NCBI GenBank assembly: GCA_030635045.1
Contig: DAOVZP010000107.1
Span: 1 to 6,141, forward strand
DNA length: 6,141 nt
Direction: 5' to 3'
From: Bacteroidota bacterium
GTDB taxonomy: Bacteria; Bacteroidota; Bacteroidia; Bacteroidales; B18-G4
The notes below the pieces were generated by a model, which saw only the letters and a list, made by a program, of their open reading frames with translations, did no database searches and had not been told where the DNA came from. The stretch's first letter is position 1, and the number at the start of each line of letters is the position of its first letter. Of this stretch, positions 1-5,566 are shown piece by piece. Made by a program: the position numbers and the translations under genes.

Positions 1-50
1 AAAAGAATCAAACTGATACCTGATAATTCTAAATCCGGTTTCCAGGATGG

Positions 51-82
51 CCACAGAGGCGCGGGGGCACAAAGTTACACAG
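51..82. repeat. Degenerate 8-bp tandem repeat, about 4 units
   Basis: Four successive octamers, CCACAGAG, GCGCGGGG, GCACAAAG and TTACACAG, share a loose pattern NCACARAG (the second unit is poor). They lie in the non-coding leader before the L-domain gene, and two cleaner heptamer arrays follow. The first 50 bases of the window show no gene, RNA or obvious signal. The repeat call is tentative because of the divergence between units. Confidence 0.4.
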
Positions 83-89
83 CTTTAAA

Positions 90-124
90 GTATCAAGTAT
101 CAAGTATCGAGTATCGAGTATCGA
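90..124. repeat. Heptanucleotide tandem repeat GTATCRA x5
   Basis: Five uninterrupted 7-bp units: GTATCAA twice, then GTATCGA three times. The units are perfect apart from an A/G switch at position 6. The array lies 38 bp before the start codon of the L-domain gene, so it falls in its promoter or leader region. No TAnnTTTG box was found between base 1 and the start codon, so how this gene is transcribed is not evident. Confidence 0.9.
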
Positions 125-128
125 AAAT

Positions 129-154
129 CCACCCAACCCCCAACCCCCAACACC
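129..154. repeat. C-rich heptanucleotide repeat, ACCCCCA core
   Basis: Two exact ACCCCCA units (136-149) are flanked by degenerate units of the same 7-bp phase (CCACCCA before, ACACCT after). The array ends 8 bp before the ATG of the L-domain gene, so it would be in the mRNA leader where ribosomes load. A different heptamer array lies immediately upstream. Confidence 0.75.
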
Positions 155-162
155 TCTTCGCT

Positions 163-1602
163 ATGAAAAAACTACTCCCCTTAACCATCCTCCTGGCGCT
201 GATCTGCTTCACAGATGCAAACGCCCAGTCATGCCTGGAATACGGCTTCACTTTTTCAAACCAGGCGCATATTGACAACTTTCAGACTATTCATCCCGGA
301 TGTACGGAGATTGAAGGCAATGTGGCGATCTCCGGGGAAGATATTACCAACCTGAATGGCCTGAGCGTACTCACTCATTGTGGCGGACATCTGAGTATTT
401 ATGATAATCCGTTATTGACATCATTAGATGGGTTGGATAACCTGGTTTCGGTTGAGAGTGGCCTCATAATAAATAAAAATCCTATCCTGGAAGATCTTCA
501 TGAATTTGAAAACATTACATCAATAAGTGGAGGTCTTGTGATCAGGAGTTTACCATTAATTACCAGCCTGCAAGGCCTCCATAATATTACATCAATAGGT
601 GGTGGCCTTGAGATCAGGAGCAATGAGGCCCTCACCGATATTACGGCATTGGTTAATCTGACTAATATCCCCGGAAGTTTGGATATTTATGATAACGACG
701 CCCTGCTTAGTTTAGAAGGCCTTGATAACATAGTCTCTGTAGAAGAGATGTTTTCAATAGGAGGGAATGATGCCCTGGAAAACTTGTTAAACCTGGGGAG
801 TATTACGTCTGTTGGGAGAACGCTGATGATAAATGGCAATACTTCCCTCTCCGGTTTTGAAGGCCTGGAGGGAATTAAATCAGTGGGGGAAAACCTGCAA
901 ATTGGAGGTTATTTTTATGGAAATAATCCTGTTCTGACAGACCTTACAGGCCTGGAAGGCTTGAATTACATTGGAGGGATCATGTCGGTTAGCGGTAATG
1001 TTGCAATGGTGAGTTTTGCAGGGCTTGAAAACCTTGATTCAATTGGTGGAAGCCTCTGGATAGGGAAGAACATACAGTTGGAAAACTTGTCGGCATTATC
1101 AAACCTGAAATCCATTGGAGGCGGAATTTCCATTGATTCAAACCTTTTGCTCACAAGCCTGTCGGGACTGGCTAATATTGCTTCTTCTTCAATTAATTAC
1201 CTTTCTATTTACTACAATCCCTTGCTTTTGGAATGCGAGGTGCAAAGCATATGCGATTACCTCGCCGGTACACCCGAATATGTTTACATTATAAATAATG
1301 CCATCGGTTGCAATAATCAGGAGGAAGTGGAAGAAGCATGCGAATCGGCCGGGACTCCCGACCTGAGCATAGCCGGATCGATATCAATATTCCCTAACCC
1401 CGCACAATCCATTATCACAATCTCCATCCCGCCGGGAACTGAAATTGATGAGATAGTCATCTACAACAGGCTCGGGCAAAAAGTCATGTATCAAGACAAA
1501 GCCGGTAACACAGTGGATGTTGCAAGCCTATTGCCGGGTATGTATGTGGTGGAAATGATAGTGAACGGGATAGTGGTCAGGGAGAAGCTGGTAAAACTCT
1601 AA
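163..1602 (+). CDS. Secreted receptor L-domain-type repeat protein with T9SS type A sorting domain
   Basis: Residues 1-21 form a Sec signal peptide (KK, hydrophobic core, then ANA before Q22). Residues 52 to about 357 hold roughly 13 coils of a 24-residue solenoid, pattern LxIxxNxxLTSLxGLxNIxSIGG, as in bacterial receptor L-domain or leucine-rich surface proteins. Cysteines 24, 47 and 73 near the N-cap and 358, 364, 383 and 393 in the C-cap could form disulfides after export. The unit at 245-273 carries a five-residue insertion around YFYGN. Residues 401-479 are a T9SS type A sorting domain: FPNP near 410, then LGQ, then LLPGMYVV and a basic end. It is expected to cross the outer membrane by T9SS and be released or surface-anchored, but ligand and role are unknown. 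No enzymatic motif is seen. The start is fixed by the signal peptide. The gene appears monocistronic, with repeat arrays on both sides. Confidence 0.93.
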   Translation: MKKLLPLTILLALICFTDANAQSCLEYGFTFSNQAHIDNFQTIHPGCTEIEGNVAISGEDITNLNGLSVLTHCGGHLSIYDNPLLTSLDGLDNLVSVESGLIINKNPILEDLHEFENITSISGGLVIRSLPLITSLQGLHNITSIGGGLEIRSNEALTDITALVNLTNIPGSLDIYDNDALLSLEGLDNIVSVEEMFSIGGNDALENLLNLGSITSVGRTLMINGNTSLSGFEGLEGIKSVGENLQIGGYFYGNNPVLTDLTGLEGLNYIGGIMSVSGNVAMVSFAGLENLDSIGGSLWIGKNIQLENLSALSNLKSIGGGISIDSNLLLTSLSGLANIASSSINYLSIYYNPLLLECEVQSICDYLAGTPEYVYIINNAIGCNNQEEVEEACESAGTPDLSIAGSISIFPNPAQSIITISIPPGTEIDEIVIYNRLGQKVMYQDKAGNTVDVASLLPGMYVVEMIVNGIVVREKLVKL

Positions 1603-1621
1603 ATCCTAATGACCCCCCGTC

Positions 1622-1654
1622 CCCTGCACCCTGCACCCGGTACCCGATACCCTG
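1622..1654. repeat. Heptanucleotide repeat CCCNNNA, 4.7 units
   Basis: Units are CCCTGCA, CCCTGCA, CCCGGTA, CCCGATA and a partial CCCTG. CCC is fixed at the start of each unit while the middle changes. Together with the C-runs at 1613-1618 and 1621-1624, the minus strand has six G-runs of at least three with loops of 2-4 bases. The array sits between the L-domain gene stop and the promoter box of the histone-like gene. No clear terminator was found for the L-domain gene here; GGTA/TACC is only a 4-bp stem. Confidence 0.8.
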
Positions 1655-1669
1655 ATTCCAATTATTTCC

Positions 1670-1677
1670 TATCTTTG
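1670..1677 (+). promoter_or_regulatory. Bacteroidota -7 box for the histone-like gene
   Basis: TATCTTTG matches the -7 consensus TAnnTTTG exactly and ends 22 bp before the ATG at 1700. That would give a leader of roughly 15 bases. A good -33 TTG is not visible at the usual spacing, so the call rests on the -7 box and its position. Confidence 0.55.
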
Positions 1678-1699
1678 CTAAACACCAACCCATCCACCC

Positions 1700-1900
1700 A
1701 TGTCATTGATCAACAAAACAGGCATCCGGGCGCTGTCGAAATCACTGGATATGAAGATCAGCGCCGATTCTTTTGAGGCTGCAGAGGCACGCTTAAAAGC
1801 AATACTGGAACATGCAGCAAAAAAAGCGCAGGCAAAAAGAAGAAAGACCATCCTTAAACGGGATTTCATCCACGAAATAGACCTTTTCGATCTGGATTAG
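1700..1900 (+). CDS. Predicted single histone-fold protein (66 aa), bacterial histone candidate
   Basis: Seen: a short basic protein with 14 Lys/Arg against 10 Asp/Glu and an acidic tail DLFDLD. The layout fits alpha-1 (about 7-16), loop 1 with K19-I20-S21 and D23, a long alpha-2 (about 24-47), loop 2 with RRKTI (47-51), and a short alpha-3 (about 52-62, KRDF). Known: archaeal HMfB has R10, R19-V20-S21 and D23, then R52-K-T54 followed by D59, where R52 and D59 form the RD clamp. Here R48, T50 and D55 keep exactly that spacing. Alpha-2 is about four residues shorter than in HMfB, and alpha-3 is followed by very little sequence. RKT followed by RDF is also the style of bacterial histones such as Bdellovibrio Bd0055. 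Inferred: a dimeric DNA-binding nucleoid protein. It has its own -7 box upstream and a hairpin downstream, supporting a real monocistronic gene. An alternative is a small helical protein with chance similarity. Confidence 0.72.
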   Translation: MSLINKTGIRALSKSLDMKISADSFEAAEARLKAILEHAAKKAQAKRRKTILKRDFIHEIDLFDLD

Positions 1901-1907
1901 CACAGGG

Positions 1908-1949
1908 GTCATTCTCCCGGGTCCCCGGGTCCGGGATGACGATCGTTTT
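1908..1949 (+). terminator. Likely Rho-independent terminator of the histone-like gene
   Basis: GTCAT-TCT-CCCGG (1908-1920) pairs with CCGGGATGAC (1931-1940), leaving a three-base TCT bulge and a ten-base loop. A short T run at 1946-1949 follows after a five-base gap. It begins 8 bp after the stop codon. The stem is strong but the T run is weak and offset. The core also contains two tandem CCCGGGTC units (1916-1931), so a repeat origin is possible. Confidence 0.5.
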
Positions 1950-1956
1950 AAATTAA

Positions 1957-1988
1957 TGTGTCAGGTCAGCATTCATTTTGTAAATTTG
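1957..1988 (+). promoter_or_regulatory. Bacteroidota-type promoter for the small lipoprotein gene
   Basis: TAAATTTG at 1981-1988 is an exact TAnnTTTG -7 box. TGTG at 1957-1960 is an imperfect -33 element, 20 bp upstream. The box ends 20 bp before the ATG at 2009, predicting a short leader as for the neighbouring genes. Confidence 0.6.
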
Positions 1989-2008
1989 CCCCCTAAACCA
2001 ATCGCCAA

Positions 2009-2419
2009 ATGAAAAGTACTCGTATAGCATCCGTCATAAGCATTGTAATTATTGCAGGTTTAATTCTTGCTTCCTGTGGTTCGGCAGAAGAAAAGCTTGT
2101 TGGTACATGGTTCACCGAAAGCGTTACTGCCACTGTTGATTCAAGCAAGGCCAACCTCACAAGTATCGATAATGCAATTGCCTCTACAAAAACAACAAAA
2201 TTCATCCTTAACGAGGACCATAGCATGGCACTTTCTATCGATGGCTATACCACGGATGCTTTCTGGACCTACGATGATGAAAATGGTACCGTAAGCTTCA
2301 GGCTTGAAGACAATGACATTGGTGAGGAAATAAATCTCGGAAAAGTTGATGGCAGCAAGATCGTTTATAACAGCAGCGTGAAACATGGCATCATCACCGC
2401 CGTGTATGTGAAGGAATAG
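2009..2419 (+). CDS. Small lipocalin-like lipoprotein
   Basis: Residues 1-22 are a lipoprotein signal peptide with lipobox LASC, and C23 is the predicted lipidation site, so the protein should be anchored in a membrane facing the periplasm or surface. The mature part of about 113 residues opens with KLVGTW (29-34), the start typical of lipocalin-like small lipoproteins of Bacteroidota. It continues with alternating beta-type segments (FILNEDHSMALSI, AFWTYDDENGTVSFRLE, SKIVYNSSV), in line with a small beta-barrel. No catalytic motif is visible and the ligand is unknown. Its own promoter lies upstream, and it converges on the DUF4837 gene across a repeat-filled junction. The coding call is firm; the fold assignment is moderate. 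Confidence 0.85.
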   Translation: MKSTRIASVISIVIIAGLILASCGSAEEKLVGTWFTESVTATVDSSKANLTSIDNAIASTKTTKFILNEDHSMALSIDGYTTDAFWTYDDENGTVSFRLEDNDIGEEINLGKVDGSKIVYNSSVKHGIITAVYVKE

Positions 2420-2432
2420 TCATTGGCTACAA

Positions 2433-2472
2433 TAAATGGCTACATGGTTAAATGGCTAAATGGCTAAATGGT
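2433..2472. repeat. Octanucleotide tandem repeat TAAATGGC x5
   Basis: Five contiguous 8-bp units: TAAATGGC, TACATGGT, TAAATGGC, TAAATGGC, TAAATGGT. They begin 13 bp after the lipoprotein gene stop. A heptamer array of unrelated sequence follows 10 bp later, so this convergent junction is a composite of two repeat families. Confidence 0.88.
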
Positions 2473-2482
2473 TCCTTCATCT

Positions 2483-2510
2483 AACACCCAACACCCAACA
2501 CCCAACACTC
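2483..2510. repeat. Heptanucleotide tandem repeat AACACCC x4
   Basis: Three exact AACACCC units and a fourth AACACTC. The last unit overlaps two bases of the DUF4837 stop codon (TGA on the minus strand, 2509-2511). The minus strand reads GGGTGTT repeats, three G-runs, one short of a canonical G-quadruplex. Confidence 0.9.
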
Positions 2511-3531
2511 AATTTCCGAAGGAAATTGTATGAAAGATAGCTTCCATCTGCCTGATGAAATTCCTTTTCAGGTCGCCGGGATTATACACATATCCATCCA
2601 CGGTGATCACTCTTTCCAGCTTGGGATCCACAAAGGTATAGCTGATGAAGGGCCCGCCCATGAAGTCGTTCTGTACCATCCATATTCCCCGGGTTTCAAC
2701 GGCAAAGCCTGTTACAAAGTCATCCGTACGCTTAAAAACCGGGTCGATAAAACCTCTTGACAGTATCATGTAGGAACCGGCACTGGGGCCCGGGATGAAC
2801 TTCGAGGTCAGGGAATCACGGAGTGTGAGAATCATTTCTTCGTTAAAGGCACTGGTATCAGTATAAGGCTTTTCGTGTATGATGATCCCCAGCTCTACAT
2901 CCTGTTTCACTCTTTGCATATTCTGGCGAAGCCACATGAAATTATTATCCCGCGCGGCAACTACAAAGCCCCCGGGAACCTGCATGCTGAAACCAAACTG
3001 CTTCTCCAGTATATTGATGAGCTTTACGCTGCGTGCCATCTCGAATTGCACGTTGGTACGTTCGATTTCCAGTGCACAGAAAGCTTCCAGGAAAGCCGTA
3101 CTGTGTTCTTCAAAAACTTTTCTGAAAGAGGCTGTATCCGGGGCTGTGATCTTTATCACCCTCTGGGGTTTTGTCCAGTGGTCAGAACGTGTTTCTACCA
3201 AAGGTTCTGTAAAACTGCTGTTGATGTCGATGATGAGGATGTTGTGCTGTGCTTTAAAAACCTTGTTGAAATCTTTATTGGCTACATTGAACAGGCGGAA
3301 CATCGGCTCCGGTTGGGGGAGCCCGGCTAAGGGCTGCTCAAAGACATCTCGTACAATAAAGCCGATCCCGCCTTCCCACTGCGCTTTCGTATTGGTAACT
3401 ATAAGGATCTCATTGGTCCTTCCGGTCGACCTGTCATACCTGGCTTCTGAATTGCATGAAAAAAGGATCAGTGCCGACATTCCTGCCAGGAACATCCACA
3501 TCTTCCGGGTTTTATTATAGAACAAGTTCAT
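2509..3531 (-). CDS. DUF4837 family lipoprotein
   Basis: A 340-residue exported protein with a lipoprotein signal: a hydrophobic stretch at 11-25 and lipobox LFSC with C26 as the lipidated residue. The start at 3531 gives ten residues before the core; Met11 or Met13 would also leave a working signal. The body matches the style of DUF4837: an early EILIVT beta strand (41-46) after the signal, WLRQNM (200-205), MGGPFISYTF (291-300), and near the end VDGYVYNPGDLKRNFIRQMEAI (311-332). The function of this family is not known. It begins 33 bp after the stop of the lytic transglycosylase gene with no terminator between them, so co-transcription and a cell-envelope role are inferred. Family length is normal and nothing appears broken. 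Confidence 0.85.
   Translation of the reverse strand: MNLFYNKTRKMWMFLAGMSALILFSCNSEARYDRSTGRTNEILIVTNTKAQWEGGIGFIVRDVFEQPLAGLPQPEPMFRLFNVANKDFNKVFKAQHNILIIDINSSFTEPLVETRSDHWTKPQRVIKITAPDTASFRKVFEEHSTAFLEAFCALEIERTNVQFEMARSVKLINILEKQFGFSMQVPGGFVVAARDNNFMWLRQNMQRVKQDVELGIIIHEKPYTDTSAFNEEMILTLRDSLTSKFIPGPSAGSYMILSRGFIDPVFKRTDDFVTGFAVETRGIWMVQNDFMGGPFISYTFVDPKLERVITVDGYVYNPGDLKRNFIRQMEAIFHTISFGN
2510..2528 (-). other. Perfect 8-bp hairpin at the 3' end of the DUF4837 gene
   Basis: CAATTTCC and GGAAATTG are perfect inverted arms around a three-base centre. The hairpin overlaps the last codons (IleSerPheGlyAsn) and most of the stop of the DUF4837 gene. There is no T run after it on either strand, so it is not a standard Rho-independent terminator. 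It might stabilise the mRNA end or be chance. Confidence 0.4.
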
Positions 3532-3564
3532 AATAAATGGTTTTAATGATCAGTATTTATATGA

Positions 3565-5304
3565 TCAGGAGGATTTTACTGCTATCCTGATCTTATCGCC
3601 CGGCTTTAAGCGCCTGGCATTGGTAATATTATTCAATTGCTTGATCTGGTTCACTGTTACCCCGTCATACAATTTGGCAATATCCCAAAGAGTATCCCCC
3701 GACTTCACCGTATGATAGATGTATTCAGCATTTTTATCCACTTTAATATTCGAAGCCGGTTTGCTGACGATCAGTTTTTGGCCGGGATGAATGGTATTCT
3801 TCGAGAGCTTATTCCAGGTTTTTATCTGGGAGACGCTGCAATTATATTTTTGGGCTATCAGTCCCAGGTTCTCACCGTTTCTCACTGTGTGTGTTCCTGT
3901 CGGTGTTGTTGATGTGCTTGCCGTAGATCGTGATGGCGCTGCCCGCGGGTTATACCTTGCCGAAGGATAAACCACCAGCCGTTGCCCGGGATAGATAGTG
4001 GACCCACGCAGGTTGTTCCAGGCCTTTATCTGGCTGATATACACATGGTATCTTTTGGCGATCAGCCCCAGGTTCTCTCCGCTCCTCACAACATGTATGG
4101 TCCGCTCCTGTGCCTTTTTGATCTCGGCAACCAGTTTTTCCTTCTCCGTTCCCTTCCTGGTTTTATAGGCATAAAGCTCCTGTTCGTTATTGATGAAATC
4201 CCCGATATATTCTTTCGGGAGCCTGAGAAAGAATACTTCACCATCTTCATATGGGATGACGTCCTTTTTATAGAGAGGATTGAGTAATTCAAGCTGATCC
4301 ATCGGGACCCCCAGCATCTCATTGACCTGGTCGAAGGAAAGTACATCGTGCACCGTCACGGTATCGATCTCATGGTGAAGAATGCCTGGATGTACAGGAT
4401 AAATATTGTGTTCGCTTGCATAGCTCATAGTGTAATAAACTGCAATGAATGCGGGCACATATCCCCTGGTCTCCCTGGGGAGAAATGGCCATATGGCCCA
4501 GTAGCTTTTTATGCCTCCTGACCTGCGGATGGCCTTGTTCACATTCCCGGCCCCTGAGTTGTATGCCGCCATAACCAGCGACCAGTCGCCGTAAATATCG
4601 TAGAGGTCACTAAGATGCTCGCATGCTGCAATGGTAGCCTGGTAAGGATCATAACGTTCGTCGATCAGTGAGGTAACACGCAGCCCGTAAACTTTACCGG
4701 TTCCATACATGAATTGCCACAGGCCTTTCGCCCCTGCCCTGGATCCGGCAGTTGGAATCAGGGCAGATTCCACTACGGCAAGGTATTTCATCTCCAGGGG
4801 GATGTCGAAACGGTCGAGATGTTCCTCAAACAATGGGAAATATATTTCTGCCAGCCCGAGGATCCTCGAGGTGAGGTCCCTCTTTTTATTGGCATAGAGG
4901 TAGATGTAATTCTTTACCTGTCTGTTAAAGGTCAGCTCGATGGTTGTTTGCCGGTTCAGGAAATCTATCCTTGCGGCAAGGACCGAATCAGGATATGACG
5001 GTACTTCATTTGCCGAAAAGCCATATTTATTCAGGCTGTCGACATCTGTGATAAAATCCCAATCACCATAATATTTCAGTTGTGCAAGGCTGTCGAGCAT
5101 GGCCACAACGGGAGAATCTTTCCAGATCACATGCCCAAGCTCATGTGTGTCGGCAACCATTTGATTGTCAGTGATTACGCTCATGCTAATTGCCGGGGTG
5201 GCTGAAGAATCTGCCGGTTGCGGATCCTGTCCGTAAGTGCCGGCAGAAATTAAAATACTGATGAGTATAGAGGATATAATGGATGTTCTTTTTTGAGCGA
5301 TCAT
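3565..5304 (-). CDS. mltD: MltD-type lytic transglycosylase with three LysM domains
   Basis: A murein-cleaving enzyme of the SLT/GH23 group, which cuts the MurNAc-GlcNAc bond to form 1,6-anhydro-MurNAc. An N-terminal signal peptide (about 1-25, TYG before Q26) sends it to the periplasm; no lipobox is seen. The catalytic domain spans about 155-290: AVVESAL with catalytic E179, GAKGLWQFM (191-199), and AAYNSGAGNV (246-255). A family linker follows (LNPLYKKDVIP, 341-351) with a Lys/Glu-rich helix near 383-400. Peptidoglycan-binding LysM domains lie at about 402-446, 471-514 and 528-576, separated by a Ser/Thr/Pro linker (447-470). LysM 1 and 2 are much more alike (both with GENLGLIA) than LysM 3 (GDTLWDIA). 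It is first in a two-gene unit with the DUF4837 lipoprotein. The gene symbol follows domain order; orthology to E. coli mltD is inferred. Confidence 0.93.
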   Translation of the reverse strand: MIAQKRTSIISSILISILISAGTYGQDPQPADSSATPAISMSVITDNQMVADTHELGHVIWKDSPVVAMLDSLAQLKYYGDWDFITDVDSLNKYGFSANEVPSYPDSVLAARIDFLNRQTTIELTFNRQVKNYIYLYANKKRDLTSRILGLAEIYFPLFEEHLDRFDIPLEMKYLAVVESALIPTAGSRAGAKGLWQFMYGTGKVYGLRVTSLIDERYDPYQATIAACEHLSDLYDIYGDWSLVMAAYNSGAGNVNKAIRRSGGIKSYWAIWPFLPRETRGYVPAFIAVYYTMSYASEHNIYPVHPGILHHEIDTVTVHDVLSFDQVNEMLGVPMDQLELLNPLYKKDVIPYEDGEVFFLRLPKEYIGDFINNEQELYAYKTRKGTEKEKLVAEIKKAQERTIHVVRSGENLGLIAKRYHVYISQIKAWNNLRGSTIYPGQRLVVYPSARYNPRAAPSRSTASTSTTPTGTHTVRNGENLGLIAQKYNCSVSQIKTWNKLSKNTIHPGQKLIVSKPASNIKVDKNAEYIYHTVKSGDTLWDIAKLYDGVTVNQIKQLNNITNARRLKPGDKIRIAVKSS

Positions 5305-5337
5305 ATATTGATAACTTTAATCAATGTTTGTTTTGTA

Positions 5338-5358
5338 TGCAAATTTCGTGCAAATTTC
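5338..5358 (-). promoter_or_regulatory. Direct repeat TGCAAATTTC x2 in the mltD promoter region
   Basis: Two identical 10-bp copies (5338-5347 and 5349-5358) have an 11-bp period, about one helical turn. On the minus strand each reads GAAATTTGCA, so each contains GAAATTTG, one mismatch from the -7 box TAnnTTTG. The distance to the mltD ATG is 34-54 bp. They may be alternative weak -7 boxes or a regulator binding on one face of the helix. No good -33 element is visible. Confidence 0.4.
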
Positions 5359-5372
5359 AATAAGACTGAATT

Positions 5373-5418
5373 TTTATGAACGAAATGAAGTGCTCAGCAC
5401 GAACTAAGCCTTCATAAA
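5373..5418. repeat. Nested inverted repeat upstream of mltD
   Basis: Outer arms TTTATGAA (5373-5380) and TTCATAAA (5411-5418) are perfect, with a centre at 5395.5. Inside lies the palindrome GTGCTCAGCAC (5390-5400), centred at 5395, flanked by 9 and 10 unpaired bases. The two symmetries share almost the same axis. There is no T run positioned as in a terminator. It could be an operator for mltD or the remnant of a small mobile repeat. Confidence 0.45.
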
Positions 5419-5430
5419 TAAAACGCCACT

Positions 5431-5458
5431 GTCACCCGGAGCGAAGTCGAAGTGTGAG
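5431..5458. repeat. REP-like palindromic element, degenerate
   Basis: The segment resembles a dispersed palindromic repeat of the form TCACCCTGAGCG..AGTCGAAGGGTGA seen in many Bacteroidota intergenic regions (recalled, not searched). Imperfect arms TCACCC (5432-5437) and GTGTGA (5452-5457) enclose CGAAGTCG. At least one arm base pair is lost, suggesting an old copy. It lies between the tatA terminator and the mltD promoter region. Confidence 0.5.
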
Positions 5459-5483
5459 CCCATTAATGTAATGGAAAGAGTAC

Positions 5484-5537
5484 AAAAAAATGAACAGGGA
5501 ACATGGTACCGTGTCAGATACCGGAAGTCCCTGTTCA
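5484..5537 (-). terminator. Rho-independent terminator of tatA
   Basis: Perfect 10-bp arms TGAACAGGGA (5491-5500) and TCCCTGTTCA (5528-5537) enclose a 27-base loop that can form a small inner GGTA/TACC stem. On the minus strand the stem is followed at once by seven T (5490 to 5484). It starts 29 bp past the tatA stop, so tatA is likely transcribed alone and mltD needs its own promoter. The plus strand lacks a T run, so it acts in one direction. Confidence 0.85.
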
Positions 5538-5566
5538 TTATAGATTTCAGGAAATGTTATTTCCTC

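Noticed and set aside
51..154. CRISPR array or riboswitch in the leader of the L-domain gene
   Set aside because: The units are 7-8 bp direct tandem repeats without spacers, and no conserved riboswitch core or folded structure is visible.
1678..1869. Minus-strand 63-residue frame with a lipoprotein-like start opposite the histone-like gene
   Set aside because: Its hydrophobic, lipobox-like stretch is the antisense of the Ala/Lys-rich helix. The plus strand has the promoter box, terminator and a conserved histone signature.
2510..2528. Hairpin at the DUF4837 stop as a Rho-independent terminator
   Set aside because: The stem is AT-rich and no T run follows on either strand. It is kept only as a hairpin of unknown role.
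2875..3520. Two long plus-strand open frames (151 and 213 codons) opposite the DUF4837 gene
   Set aside because: They lie wholly antisense to a gene with a lipobox and family motifs, have no promoter box or signal, and their translations look like unselected sequence rich in Ser, Cys and Leu.
3637..4346. Short open frames on both strands within the transglycosylase gene
   Set aside because: They overlap the LysM region of a convincing gene in other frames and carry no domain or start signals.
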